From Chaenocephalus aceratus (taxonomy: Eukaryota > Chordata > Actinopteri > Perciformes > Channichthyidae), in the NCBI GenBank assembly GCA_023974075.1, contig JAMFTG010000697.1, forward strand, positions 16,001 through 80,000: 64,000 nt of DNA. Reading direction: 5' to 3'. The notes below the pieces were generated by a model, which saw only the letters and a program-made list of their open reading frames with translations, was not told where the DNA came from and ran no database searches. Positions 49,401-55,759 of this stretch are shown in pieces. How positions within the stretch are numbered: position 1 is the first letter of the stretch; every line of letters begins with the position of its first letter. Both the position numbers and the translations under genes were made by a program.

Positions 49401-51310
49401 ACTCTTTAAAGTAGAGACACTACATACTGATATACACCTGAACATCAGCATGAGAGGACTCTTTAAAGTAGAGACACTACATACTGATATACACCTGAAC
49501 ATCAGCAGGAGAGAACTCTTTAAAGTAGAGACACTACATACTGATATACACCTGCACATCAGCAGGAGAGGACTCTTTAAAGTAGAGACACTACATACTG
49601 ATATAAACCTGAACATCAGCAGGAGAGGACTCTTTAAAGTAGAGACACTACATACTGACATACACCTGAACATCAGCAGGAGAGGACTCTTTAAAGTAGA
49701 GACACTACATACTGATATACACCTGAACATCAGCAGGAGAGGACTCTTTAAAGTAGAGACACTACATACTGATATACAGCTGAACATCAGCAGGAGAGGA
49801 CTCTTTAAAGTAGAGACACTACATACTGACATACACCTGAACATCAGCAGGAGAGGACTCTTTAAAGTAGAGACACTACATACTGATATACACCTGAACA
49901 TCAGCAGGAGAGGACTCTTTAAAGTAGAGACACTACATACTGATATACAGCTGAACATCAGCAGGAGAGGACTCTTTAAATTAGAGACACTACATACTGA
50001 TATACACCTGAACATCAGCAGGAGATGACTCTTTAAAGTAGAGACACTGATATACACCTGAACATCAGCAGGAGAGGACTCTTTAAAGTAGAGACACTAC
50101 ATACTGATATACACCTGGACATCAGCAGGAGAGAACTCTTTAAAGTAGAGACACTACATACTGATATACACCTGAACATCAGCAGGAGAGGACTCTTTAA
50201 AGTAGAGACACTACATACTGATATACACCTGAACATCAGCAGGAGAGAACTCTTTAAAGTAGAGACACTACATGCTGATTACACCTGAACATCAGCAGAG
50301 ACACTACACACTGATATACACCTGAACATCAGCAGGAGAGGACTCTTTAAAGTAGAGACACTACATACTGATATACATCTGAACATCAGCAGGAGAGAAC
50401 TCTTTAAAGTAGAGATACTACATACTGATATACACCTGAACATCAGCAGGAGAGGACTCTTTAAAGTAGAGACACTACATACTGATAAACACCTGAACAT
50501 CAGCCGGAGAGCACTCTTTAAAGTAGAGACACTACATACTGATATACACCTGAACATCAGCATGAGAGGACTCTTTAAAGTAGAGACGCTACATACTGAT
50601 ATACACCTGAACATCAGCAGGAGAGGACTCTTTAAAGTAGAGACACTACATACTGATACACACCTGAACATCAGCAGGAGAGGACTCTTTAAAGTAGAGA
50701 CACTACATACTGATATACACCTGAGCATCAGCAGGAGAGGACTCTTTAAAGTAGAGACACTACATACTGATATACACCTGAACATCAGCAGGAGAGGACT
50801 CTTTAAAGTAGAGACACTACATGCTGATATACACCTGAACATCAGCAGGAGAGGACTCTTTAAAGTAGAGACACTACACACTGATATACACCTGAACATC
50901 AGCAGGAGAGGACTCTTTAAAGTAGAGACACTACATACTGATATACACCTGAACATCAGCAGGAGAGGACTCTTTAAAGTAGAGATACTACATACTGATA
51001 TACACCTGAACATCAGCAGGAGAGGACTCTTTAAAGTAGAGACACTACATACTGATATACACCTGAACATCAGCAGGAGAGGACTCTTTAAAGTAGAGAC
51101 ACCACATACTGATATGTTATTGTTGTAAGGCTGTGAAGTATTAAAACTTTTCTAGTTGAACTTCTAAACGAGTAAAATAACAAATTAAATAGTCAATAAT
51201 GTTGTTTGAACAAAAAAACCTTACTCTGACAAACATAGTGATAATGCATCTTTTTCTCATATGGACAAAAAGCTAAGCGACTATGATCTGATTACACACA
51301 CACACACACA

Positions 51311-51350
<40 letters not shown>

Positions 51351-52678
51351 AAGTGACTTGCATCAGATTGGATCTGTAACTTCTCCATTTTCCCTTCACA
51401 GTTTATTCACAGATAGTCTGACACGGAAAGGTTTCCTCGTTGAAATGTTGTTGAGCCGTGTCTTTACTTTATTCCTAATGTGTAACTGTAGTCCTGGTTA
51501 CGGTTTTAAACAGCTTTCTATCAGGGTTATTGAAGGCGGCGGGGAATTAATGATAAGAATGTACGCAATAGTAGTGGTACGTAAATGCGTATATTTGTAC
51601 ATTCACAAAAACCTTGGAACATGTTTTTGTGAATGAACTAAAAGACTTTCCCACAAACTACCGCTTTCACCTAAAAGAAACCCAAGTACATGTTCTCAAA
51701 AGACCCTGAAACCAAATAGTTTATCCACCGCTCGAAACATCGGTAAATTCATAAGATGCAAAAAACAGAAATATCAACACCGTGTTTTATACGTTTCTGC
51801 AAACCAGGAATATGTTCACTGTCGCGCACTACGCAGTAACGCTCAATGCCACGTTGTCGGGGAAACAAGGAACCGTCACCACCGTAACATCGCAAGGTAA
51901 CAAACAACCATTCTTACCATAGGGTCGTAAGGTAACAAGGATACATCGTAAGGAAACGACGCAACATCGTTAGGTAACAAACAACCATTCTTACCATAGG
52001 GTCGTAAGGTAACAAGGATACATCATAAGGAAACGACGCAACATCGTTAGGTAACATGGATACATCGTAAGGTAACAAACGACCATTCTTACCATAGGGT
52101 CGTAAGGTAACAAGGATACATCGTAAGGAAACGACGCAACATCGTAAGGTAACAAACGACCATTGTTACCATATGGGTCGTAAGGTAACAAGGATACATC
52201 GTAAGGAAACGACGCAACATCGTTAGGTAACATGGATACATCGTAAGGTAACAAACAACCATTCTTACCATAGGGTCGTAAGGTAACAAGGATACATCGT
52301 AAGGAAACGACGCAACATCGTAAGGTAACAAACAACCATTCTTACCATAGGGTCGTAAGGTAACAAGGATACATCGTAAGGAAACGACGCAACATCGTAA
52401 GGTAACAAACAACCATTCTTACCATAGGGTCGTAAGGTAACAAGGATACATCGTAAGGAAACGTCGCAACATTGGGAGGAAACAAGGATGCATCGTAAGG
52501 TAACAATATTCATATATATAAGATCGCAATATGAACATAAATACTCAAATAAAACACATACTACACACAGAATAATAAAGAACATTGACTCACTGAGGAG
52601 GAAGGAGGTTCGTGGAGGAGGCAGAGCGACGGAGGAGCTCAGGAGGAAGAGGAGGAGGAAGAGGAGAGACGGAGGCAT
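13842..52678 (-). CDS. sema4: Class-4 transmembrane semaphorin, complete 16-exon gene
   Basis: Membrane-bound guidance and immune-type ligand; family members signal through plexins at the cell surface. Joined coding exons, in order: 52678-52594, 40410-40250, 40172-40110, 36168-36070, 34157-34061, 33668-33549, 31701-31580, 30724-30543, 29424-29286, 28821-28638, 27660-27545, 23569-23406, 22984-22914, 21865-21670, 21455-21231, 14154-13842. Every boundary has AG/GT and compatible phase; total 2337 bp, 778 residues. Domains: signal peptide 1-19; sema about 30-470 (motifs [45 protein letters not shown]); PSI about 475-510; Ig-like about 535-605; acidic stalk with 8-residue repeat 624-652; transmembrane about 714-737; tail about 41 residues. 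Domain order defines class 4. Paralogue is uncertain: PSI region (CVLARDPQC) and possible ADAM15 neighbour favour 4A; fish 4E is the alternative. Class 7A is unlikely because a basic tail follows the helix. Confidence 0.93.
14242..14562 (-). repeat. (GGTAA)n microsatellite attached to a LINE tail
   Basis: GGTAA units with GTA insertions run into AAGATACGATGAACCTTTAT and TAATCCC (14554-14590), which is the reverse complement of the GGGATNAATAAAG 3' tail of fish LINEs. Lies in intron 15. Confidence 0.85.
14590..21180 (+). repeat. 37-bp minisatellite, about 178 copies, intron 15
   Basis: Unit TACATGTTGAACTCAAATAC followed by CTGTACTTTCTACTTCT. Variants TCACA, TCTCA and TTACA at one site and ACTC, ACAC and ACCC at another are shuffled, with some longer-range periodicity around 18100-19900. 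A left arm (14597-14700, GTACTTTACTCCACTACT) is the reverse complement of the arm at 43085-43180. It fills nearly all of the 7.1-kb intron. Confidence 0.97.
21231..21455 (-). CDS. sema4: Semaphorin exon 15: end of Ig domain and acidic repeat stalk
   Basis: Encodes residues 601-674. [20 protein letters not shown] finishes the Ig domain; then an in-frame 24-bp tandem repeat gives QVTKNEED about 3.6 times (residues 624-652), followed by [20 protein letters not shown]. The stalk would sit between the Ig domain and the membrane, outside the cell. Acceptor AACGTCCCACAG; donor CCTG then GTAAAC, phase 2. The next intron (7076 bp) is almost wholly a 37-bp minisatellite. Confidence 0.9.
21670..21865 (-). 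CDS. sema4: Semaphorin exon 14: Ig-like domain
   Basis: Encodes residues 536-599. VHEAVILPC carries the first Ig cysteine, LTWTSS the core tryptophan, and [14 protein letters not shown] the second cysteine in a GxYxC motif. It is a short Ig-like domain as usual for class 4. Acceptor CTCCGCTTCAG; donor CCGG then GTGAGT, phase 2. Confidence 0.94.
22130..22560. repeat. GTTAGCT heptamer array, intron 13
   Basis: Degenerate tandem copies of CTGTTAGC/CTGTTAAC; a 110-bp block containing TAACTATCTGTTGACTGTTG is repeated (22295 and 22415). Scattered further copies at 22680-22730 and 22860-22905. Confidence 0.9.
22555..22860. repeat. Fish SINE/LINE-type fragments, intron 13
   Basis: GGTGCCTTGCTCAAGGGCAC and CTTGAACCAGCGACCCT are typical of a widespread fish repeat (22558-22675). 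22738-22800 contains TTTATAGCGCTTTTCCTAAT followed by AGACGCTTTAC, another common 3' module. Confidence 0.6.
22914..22984 (-). CDS. sema4: Semaphorin exon 13: PSI-Ig linker
   Basis: A 71-bp exon giving residues 512-534, [20 protein letters not shown] then RDT. The QDLEDGN...C motif matches the linker between PSI and Ig domains in class 4 (QDxExGN...C). Acceptor GTTTCCCCCTCAG; donor ACAG then GTAACT, phase 1. It is too short to appear as an independent open frame. Confidence 0.9.
23020..23380. repeat. Intron 12 short arrays
   Basis: 23025-23090 is an imperfect ACAACACTAC repeat. 23272-23378 has six copies of an 18-bp unit GGTAACTGTCCCCTTTGA. Only 26 bp separate the array from the donor of exon 12. 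Confidence 0.9.
23406..23569 (-). CDS. sema4: Semaphorin exon 12: end of sema, PSI domain
   Basis: Encodes residues 457-510: [20 protein letters not shown], then the cysteine-rich PSI core [15 protein letters not shown] and GSVCTAP. Family PSI is CxxCxxARDPxCxW. The acceptor TCTGTTGCAG lies about 20 bp from a dispersed repeat (from 23593 upward). The donor CACAT then GTACTT is weak but gives phase 2, matching exon 13. Confidence 0.93.
23593..23720 (+). repeat. Dispersed repeat S, left arm (intron 11)
   Basis: AGATGGCAAGAGTACACACA then CAAGTAGAAGTACAGATACT; the same arm occurs at 40467-40565 and, diverged, at 37253-37310. It precedes a 37-bp array in two of three cases. Its edge is 24 bp from exon 12. 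Confidence 0.85.
23837..23871 (+). repeat. (AAC)n microsatellite
   Basis: Uninterrupted run of about 11 AAC units in intron 11. Confidence 0.95.
24020..25845 (-). repeat. 37-bp minisatellite, about 49 copies, intron 11
   Basis: The same unit as in intron 15 but reverse complement: GAAGTAGAAAGTACAGGTAT then TTGAGTTCAACATGTGA. Right arm absent; the array runs directly into a 40-bp repeat at 25846. Confidence 0.97.
25846..26008. repeat. 40-bp repeat, four copies
   Basis: GGTTAGAATTTAAATGTCAC then AGCTGAAGTGGGCCAGTTGA, with single-base differences (TATAATTT, GAATTGAA). Abuts the 37-bp array. Confidence 0.95.
26150..27161. mobile_element. hAT-type MITE, 1012 bp, intron 11
   Basis: Perfect 8-bp duplication GACTCAAT (26142-26149, 27162-27169) and inverted ends TAGTGCTGCGTACC and TAGAGCTGCGTACC. 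No transposase coding sequence. Inner ends are rich in ACCGG and TTCAGG. Confidence 0.9.
27545..27660 (-). CDS. sema4: Semaphorin exon 11
   Basis: Encodes residues 419-456: [20 protein letters not shown] then [18 protein letters not shown]. GxLHK, IEEIQ and the LSSSK closing strand are typical of the last sema blade. Acceptor GGTCCTGCAG; donor AAAG then GTACGC, phase 0. Confidence 0.95.
27975..28025 (+). mobile_element. LINE 3' tail
   Basis: AATTTCCCAAAATGGGATAA then ATAAAGTATATATCTATCTA: the hallmark 3' end of fish L2/Rex-type LINEs. Similar tails at 29765-29812 and 53522-53570. Confidence 0.7.
28070..28585 (+). mobile_element. MITE family M, copy 3, interrupted
   Basis: CCCGTTTTTAGAGATGTGGG, ACACCGGGGACACAT, then after an insertion ACATATTTATGTATAAAAG and TTTTGCATGATGGGAGACCT. 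The GGGGACACA is single copy here, in contrast to copy 2. Intron 10. Confidence 0.7.
28175..28531. mobile_element. hAT-like insertion nested in MITE copy 3
   Basis: Ends CAGGGGTGGTTCTA and, inverted, CAGTGGCGGTTCTA. The flanks (ACACATC and CACATATT) share CACAT but do not give a clean 8-bp duplication. Confidence 0.6.
28638..28821 (-). CDS. sema4: Semaphorin exon 10
   Basis: Encodes residues 357-417, opening with the conserved Cys ([19 protein letters not shown]), then [20 protein letters not shown] and FLLT; this equals the family's YTRI.VD.V.ALDGK.Y.V.F.GT. Acceptor TGCTGACAG; donor ACAG then GTGAAC, phase 1. Confidence 0.94.
28860..29280. other. Intron 9, no array
   Basis: AT-rich with a LINE/SINE-like A-rich stretch (28985-29060). 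Nothing further recognised. Confidence 0.4.
29286..29424 (-). CDS. sema4: Semaphorin exon 9
   Basis: Encodes residues 311-356 starting [20 protein letters not shown], matching the family SSAVCAFSLxDIxxVFxG, with a sequon NGSY and ending SHLGQ. Acceptor CGTCTGCTTCAG; donor ACAG then GTGAGG, phase 0. Confidence 0.94.
29932..30145. repeat. 65-77 bp repeat, three copies, intron 8
   Basis: Unit starts CTGATCTGCACCGCGCTGAG and ends GACATGTGGCGTCC; the first copy has an extra GCTGCGTCC block. Confidence 0.9.
30543..30724 (-). CDS. sema4: Semaphorin exon 8
   Basis: Encodes residues 250-309: [20 protein letters not shown], then [15 protein letters not shown] and [11 protein letters not shown]. These are the best-conserved sema segments (DxGGxRxLQxKWTxFLKAxL and FNVLQ...YGVFTSQW). 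Acceptor TTGTCTCCACAG; donor CAGTG then GTACGG, phase 2, completing Trp310 with exon 9. Confidence 0.96.
30725..31579. other. Intron 7, LINE-type 3' end
   Basis: AT-rich; 31490-31520 has GACAATAAAGTTGGCTTTGA, a familiar LINE/SINE 3' terminus. The remainder is unassigned. Confidence 0.45.
31580..31701 (-). CDS. sema4: Semaphorin exon 7
   Basis: Encodes residues 210-249, [20 protein letters not shown] then [20 protein letters not shown]. The PAFV...[10 protein letters not shown]...E and ARVAQVCK motifs are diagnostic of the sema propeller core (typically KVYFFFTE and RVARVCK). Acceptor CTGTTTCAG; donor CAAG then GTGACG, phase 0. Confidence 0.95.
31810..32550. mobile_element. Long inverted-repeat element, intron 6
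   Basis: Arms of about 235 bp: 31810-32045 and, inverted, about 32315-32547, both starting near CACTTCCGGGC and CCCACTTTTGGG or similar. Each arm encodes GFVDxQRARSR...[16 protein letters not shown] in opposite directions. The centre (32085-32310) matches 3490-3730. This looks like a DNA-transposon 5' part duplicated head to head; protein family not recognised. Confidence 0.75.
32560..33535. repeat. Intron 6 low-complexity DNA
   Basis: 32560-32830 is T-rich with TTTTTTCAGAAT repeats. 33105-33400 is (TTA/ATT)-rich. 33492-33532 is (GTT)n next to the exon 6 donor. Confidence 0.85.
33549..33668 (-). CDS. sema4: Semaphorin exon 6
   Basis: Encodes residues 170-208 beginning [20 protein letters not shown], equivalent to DGELYTGT..F.G....I.R of other semaphorins, and ending SIALLQ. 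Acceptor TTCTCTGCGCAG; donor CAGG then GTGAGA, phase 1. A (GTT)n microsatellite starts only 16 bp past the donor (33492-33532), in the intron. Confidence 0.92.
34061..34157 (-). CDS. sema4: Semaphorin exon 5
   Basis: Encodes residues 137-168: [20 protein letters not shown] then [12 protein letters not shown]. The RCPFSP motif is conserved in vertebrate semaphorins (RCPFDP). Acceptor TGGTCTTCAG, donor GTGG then GTCAGT, ending in phase 1 and joining exon 6 as Asp169 in the SALTVDGELF motif. Confidence 0.92.
34170..35600. repeat. GAGTCGCAGAGTCGCT 9/18-bp array, intron 4
   Basis: About 1.43 kb of GAGTCGCTGAGTCGCA with occasional GAGTCACAG. A block including GAGTCACAACAGAGTC recurs with an offset near 387 bp (34400 and 34787), a higher-order duplication. 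The array begins 13 bp from the exon 5 acceptor. Confidence 0.97.
35630..35960. repeat. 33-bp repeat, about nine copies
   Basis: AGTACTCAGATCTTGTACTT then TAGTAAAAGTAGA. Related in sequence to 62405-62460, so it belongs to the same AGTAAAAGTAGAAGTACTC repeat superfamily. Confidence 0.93.
36070..36168 (-). CDS. sema4: Semaphorin exon 4, seed of the adjoining minisatellite
   Basis: A 99-bp, phase 0-0 exon, residues 104-136, containing [20 protein letters not shown] and FSPHDAFI, the conserved CGTxAFSP region; NSSH is an N-glycosylation sequon. Its first 36 coding bases (36168-36133) correspond to one unit of the 35/36-bp tandem array that fills the next 1.1 kb of intron 3, so the true acceptor CTCTCTCAG is only one of about 30 near-identical sites. 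The exon repeats the acceptor-like motif internally, at LSQ followed by GTGAAC. Confidence 0.9.
36131..37245 (-). repeat. 35/36-bp minisatellite seeded from exon 4
   Basis: About 31 units. The first unit (36131-36166) is coding in exon 4; the others lie in intron 3. Minus-strand unit: CCTCTCTCAGGTNGACTGTC then CTAACCTCATGTTGT. At least two intronic units (near 36250 and 36395) keep the exon-like GAAGTTAG/CGCTCAC variant. Each unit carries a complete CTCTCTCAG acceptor and a CTAAC branch-like motif. Confidence 0.95.
37310..39965. repeat. 56-bp minisatellite, about 47 copies, intron 3
   Basis: Unit AAGGAACCCTTAACTAAGAC then CTTAAGAGACACCTGAACTT and AAGGTGTTTTTATCTA. Each unit contains the inverted repeat ACCTTAAG...CTTAAGGT (11-nt loop). 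Diverged Repeat S arm at its left edge (37253-37310). Confidence 0.97.
40110..40172 (-). CDS. sema4: Semaphorin exon 3
   Basis: A 63-bp, phase 0-0 exon encoding [25 protein letters not shown] sequence (residues 83-103), matching the conserved VEW...EC..KGK stretch in sema domains. Intron 2 between it and exon 2 is only 77 bp, the smallest in the gene. The donor is GAG then GTGATT. Confidence 0.9.
40250..40410 (-). CDS. sema4: Semaphorin exon 2: first strands of sema domain
   Basis: Encodes residues 30-82, including an N-glycosylation sequon NSTT and [20 protein letters not shown], the hallmark first blade of a sema propeller, then LKRK. The donor is AAAG then GTGAGC in phase 0. The acceptor is unusual: its pyrimidine tract is a (TG)n microsatellite, ending TGTGTTCAG. 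Without any splice, the frame reads straight from the TG repeat into the exon, so the boundary was fixed by phase with exon 1. Confidence 0.92.
40412..40456 (-). repeat. (TG)n microsatellite at the exon 2 acceptor
   Basis: About 20 TG units on the coding strand, ending TGTGTTCAG at exon 2. It stands in place of an ordinary pyrimidine tract. Confidence 0.95.
40467..43185 (+). repeat. Repeat S with 37-bp array, about 68 copies, intron 1
   Basis: Left arm 40467-40565 (AGATGGCAAGAGTACACACA), array 40566-43085 (GAAGTAGAAAGTACAGGTAT unit), right arm 43086-43185 (GTCAGAAAAATAAGTAGTGG, TTTGTACTACTTCCCGCCTC). This is the only copy here with both arms, so it defines the element. Array orientation equals intron 11 and is opposite to intron 15. 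Confidence 0.93.
43186..43955. other. Intron 1 segment without arrays
   Basis: Mixed sequence; 43795-43855 carries G- and C-runs with ATCCGCCTATGTG, resembling a decayed hAT end. No gene. Confidence 0.35.
43957..44270. repeat. 20-bp minisatellite, about 16 copies
   Basis: GGATACGGGTCCAGGTTCCT with TTCCC, TTCCT and GTGCC variants. It abuts the next array with no spacer. Confidence 0.97.
44271..46040. repeat. 55-bp satellite-like array, about 32 copies
   Basis: Unit CGCCCTCTGTAATGTGTACT then ACACATATACTCGATGGTAG and TATTCACACCGTGAT. Variants TATTCAC/TAGTCAC/TATTGAC and GTGTACT/GTGCACT recur in blocks; divergence increases toward 45600-46000 (ACACTGTGAT, deletions). Confidence 0.97.
46041..46625. 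other. Intron 1 segment; weak exon-like stretch
   Basis: 46190-46285 on the plus strand follows a good acceptor (CATTTCTTTCCAG) and reads [20 protein letters not shown] before stopping. DAWQYFTRV is faintly like a BED-finger start, so a hAT remnant is more likely than a gene. Unconfirmed. Confidence 0.2.
46630..51112. repeat. 57-bp minisatellite with 1626-bp higher-order repeat
   Basis: About 78 units of GAGGACTCTTTAAAGTAGAG then ACACTACATACTGATATACA and CCTGAACATCAGCAGGA. Because 57 is 19 codons, frames stay open for up to about 600 codons on the minus strand and 249 on the plus strand. The block ending near 48671 is repeated 1626 bp further on with nearly all unit variants kept, and a third partial copy begins near 50297. 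Confidence 0.97.
51113..51890. other. Intron 1 segment with (AC)n
   Basis: 51294-51348 is an (AC)n microsatellite. The remaining sequence has no recognised gene. Confidence 0.6.
51895..52505. repeat. 77-bp minisatellite, about seven to eight copies
   Basis: Built on GTCGTAAGGTAACAAGGATA, CATCGTAAGGAAACGACGCA and ACAAACAACCATTCTTACC. Ends about 90 bp from the exon 1 donor. Length variants with an extra GTTAGGTAACATGGATAC block. Confidence 0.95.
52594..52678 (-). CDS. sema4: Semaphorin exon 1: start codon and signal peptide
   Basis: The ATG at 52678-52676 opens a strongly hydrophobic leader, [19 protein letters not shown], followed by PPPRTSFLL. The exon ends in phase 1 at a consensus donor (CTCA then GTGAGT). 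Phase 1 joins exon 2, which begins with two bases, to give Asn29. Chosen as the start because no other leader lies in frame before the sema domain. Intron 1 downstream is 12183 bp and almost wholly tandem repeats. Confidence 0.88.
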
Positions 52679-52850
52679 GATGAAGATGGAGGACTTTTCT
52701 CTGCAGCTCTTATCGTAGCGACTGTCAGCGCCGACTGTCAGAGAGCGACTGAAGAAACACTCAGAAACCTCAACTTCCTGTCGCTGTGGACGGAGGTTTC
52801 TCCATCCGCATCCTGTCAGGGAGGCCCTTACGGTAACACCTTACAACACA
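52679..52850 (-). promoter_or_regulatory. Presumed 5' UTR and proximal promoter of the semaphorin
   Basis: This sequence lies directly upstream of the ATG and contains several CpGs and repeated GACTGTCAG/GAGCGACT motifs but no TATA box that I can see. No acceptor is obvious, so the UTR is probably in exon 1. This is inference from position only. Confidence 0.3.
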
Positions 52851-53137
52851 CGTCACATGTTATATCAAAGTAACCTGATTACTGTCCATATCGTTTGGAT
52901 TGGATATCAAATAAAAACCAGAGAATATAAATAACATCATGTTCTGTACTCTGAAGTCCATGAGACCATGTGACATGTGTAATATGGGGCTATAGATAAA
53001 CACTGGTTGATTGAACATTAAGATGTTGTTTACTTGAAAAGTAGAAACTAAGATATTTCATATAACATTTTTTAGACATTTACAAATGCTGTTGAACAGT
53101 AATCTGATTACTTATTTAATGTAATCGAATACTTTTC

Positions 53138-54560
53138 GACCCAAAGAACGAGGTCGCGGATACAAGCGGTCGAGATGGTTTTCTCCGCAGGGTGGCTGGC
53201 GTCTCCCTTAGCGATGAGGGGAGGAGTTCGGTCATCAAGGAGGGACTCGGAGTTGAGCCGCTCCTCCTTCGCGTCCAAAGGAGCCAGTTGAGGTGGTTCG
53301 GGCACCTAGTTAGGATGCCACCTGGGCGCCTCCCTAGGGAGGTGTTCCAGGCACGTCCAGCTGGGAAGAGACCAAGGGGTAGACCTAGGACCAGGTCAGG
53401 ACCGGCCCTCGGCATAGGCAGTATAGGCGAATGCTAAGGGCGCATCAACCAATAGGGGGCGCCGAAAAAGAAAAAAAAGTTAGAAATTTAAAAAATATTT
53501 TTTTATAAATGTCCTAACACAATTTCCCGATTTTGGATCAACAAAGTACATCTTATTATCTTATACTACCAGAACTACGCCTATATTGCGTACAGCGCCC
53601 ATAAACTATGGCACACCCCCCCTCAAATCAAGTTGAACTGCCCCAGTCCGTCAAAACCAGAGGTTTATGTGAAATTGTTCTTTTTTTTAAATAATGGTTT
53701 TAGTGCAATTATAGGTTTTAATTTTGTATTTGTATTCATTTAAAATAAATCAAACTCCCAAAACACGTGCACAGCTTCTGTGTGCTTTTATTAACATTGG
53801 AATTTACTGTGTAAGCGGCCGGGGGGGGGGGGGGGGGCTTTAGAGAGCTCTCTCCTGGAAGACTGAGCGGCTCTGATAACCTCAGCTCAGTGAGGTAAAG
53901 GCACACCTCTATATGATCATTATAGTTATACAAAAAGAGAACAGGTGAAAAACAGGTATAAAATACTGACAGTACAAACAAGTTGTTATTAATAAACAAG
54001 AATACAGTTTGAAAGGAGAGTGATTTGTAAAATATCCATAAAGAAAAAGAAAATCTTCTTCCAGTTCTGTTTCATCTGGTGATGGGAGATGTAGATCTCT
54101 TCATGTTGCTCTCAAAGTGCACCAGAGTGATGCTTTTAACTTCAATATAAAAAACAAAAGTCTTCCCGGGGGAGCATGCCCCCGGACCCCCCTAGAGGAG
54201 GTGAGGTCCCCCCCCCACTTAAATCATGTTCACATGGATAGGAAACTAAATACAGTTGCACACATCTTGTGTCCATATCTTTCTGTGTTGGTGGTCATGC
54301 CACACCGTGCACGCGCGAGTCATAGTGAGTGTCTGCATTTTGGGGGGGGGGGGGGCGCCAGCTAAAATCTTGACTAGGGCGGCAAATTGGTCAGGGCCGG
54401 CCCTGGACCAGGTGGAGGGATTATATCTCTTCGCTGGCCTGGGAGCGCCTTGGGACCCCCCAGTCAGAGCCGGTTGATGAGGGGACAGGAACGTTCAGGG
54501 CTCTCTGCTGGAACGAGACCCAGAGACCCCACCACAGAGAAGCGGAGAAGATGGATGATC
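53138..54560 (+). mobile_element. LINE 3' end, split by a hAT
   Basis: Two pieces, 53138-53396 and 54414-54560. The first reads LRWFGHLVRMPPGRLPREVF then RGRPRTR, the usual C-terminus of a fish non-LTR retrotransposon polyprotein; the second continues GGIISLRWPGSALG-like (degenerate) and ends GAGAAGATGGATGATCG, a typical 3' tail. 5'-truncated, dead copy. Clade not assigned. Confidence 0.8.
53397..54405. mobile_element. hAT element, non-autonomous, 1009 bp, inserted in a LINE
   Basis: Ends CAGGACCGGCCCT and, inverted, CAGGGCCGGCCCT; perfect 8-bp duplication GACCAGGT (53389-53396, 54406-54413). Removing it restores a continuous LINE sequence. Part (54105-54215) is homologous to 6410-6550 of the 4.6-kb hAT, sharing CCCGGGGGAGCATGCCCCCG. 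Confidence 0.92.
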
Positions 54561-54814
54561 GTATACAGTTACTTTTTTGTATCCTGTTACATGTAATCCA
54601 TTTCCCCCGGAGCCTGATCAGGTCACCTGTTGATGCGTACTGTGCGTCACTGGTGCTGAGCACACACACTTATCATTTCACTGTTGTGTTTTCCTGTTAA
54701 ATGAAATGACTTTAAACTGAACCCCACATTACAGAATACTAATCACAATCACATATGTTGCCAAGAAATGTTTTACTCTGGAAGAATGAACGTCCTCCAA
54801 CATTTAAACTTCTC

Positions 54815-54850
<36 letters not shown>

Positions 54851-54925
54851 TCTATTTATAGCCCAATAACACAAATGTTACGTTTGTCTCAGTGGACAGA
54901 ATATCAGTATGACAATACGACACCC

Positions 54926-55392
54926 TCTGTCCTCAGACCCTCTGTCCTTAGACCCTCTGTCCTCAGACCCTCTGTCCTTAGACCCTCTGTCCTCAGACCC
55001 TCTGTCCTCAGACCCTCTGTCCTCAGACCCTCTGTCCTCAGACCCTCTGTCCTTAGACCCTCTGTCCTCAGACCCTCTGTCCTCAGACCCTCTGTCCTTA
55101 GACCCTCTGTCCTCAGACCCTCTGTCCTTAGACCCTCTGTCCTCAGACCCTCTGTCCTCAGACCCTCTGTCCTCAGACCCTCTGTCCTTAGACCCTCTGT
55201 CCTCAGACCCTCTGTCCTCAGACCCTCTGTCCTTAGACCCTCTGTCCTTAGACACTCTGTCCTCATACCCTCTGTCCTTAGACCCTCTGTCCTCAGACCC
55301 TCTGTCCTTAGACCCTCTGTCCTCAGACCCTCTGTCCTCAGACCCTCTGTCCTCTGACCCTCTGTCCTTAGACCCTCTGTCCTTAGACCCTC
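54926..55392. repeat. 15-bp minisatellite, about 31 copies
   Basis: CCCTCTGTCCTCAGA and CCCTCTGTCCTTAGA. Unit of five codons, hence open frames on both strands (SVLRP, LRTEG). It expands a CTC..ACCTCACATCG region of repeat D. Confidence 0.97.
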
Positions 55393-55759
55393 ACATCGTA
55401 CAAGGAACACTTCCGGAGAAAACCCCCAGTTTAAAGGAACATGGAGAACCCTCAGGAGAGCAGCAGAGGAGGATCCTCTCCAGGACGGACAGACTGCAAT
55501 AGATGCCGTGTGTAAATTGAAAAGATAATACATTTGCAACATAGGTAGACCAGATGTTTGAAATGCATGTGTGTATAATAGGAAGATGAATCCACGAGGA
55601 TATCCATCCAGGACCGATGATCCAGGACCACAGCCACGACTCAAGATCCAGCGCTCGCGATCCAGGACACAGGACCGCAGGATCATCCATGACTCCGGAT
55701 CCCGGCGTATAGAGACACCACAAAGAAAGACATGTGGGGAAGCTGGGTTAATCGGAACA

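Noticed and set aside
46620..50057. Open frames of 603 and 471 codons (minus) and two of 249 codons (plus)
   Set aside because: They are translations of a 57-bp (19-codon) tandem array on both strands; no start context, no splice sites and no protein-like variation.
52089..52678. 137-codon frame starting at the semaphorin ATG
   Set aside because: Only the first 28 codons are exon; the rest reads through a consensus donor into intron 1 and the 77-bp array.
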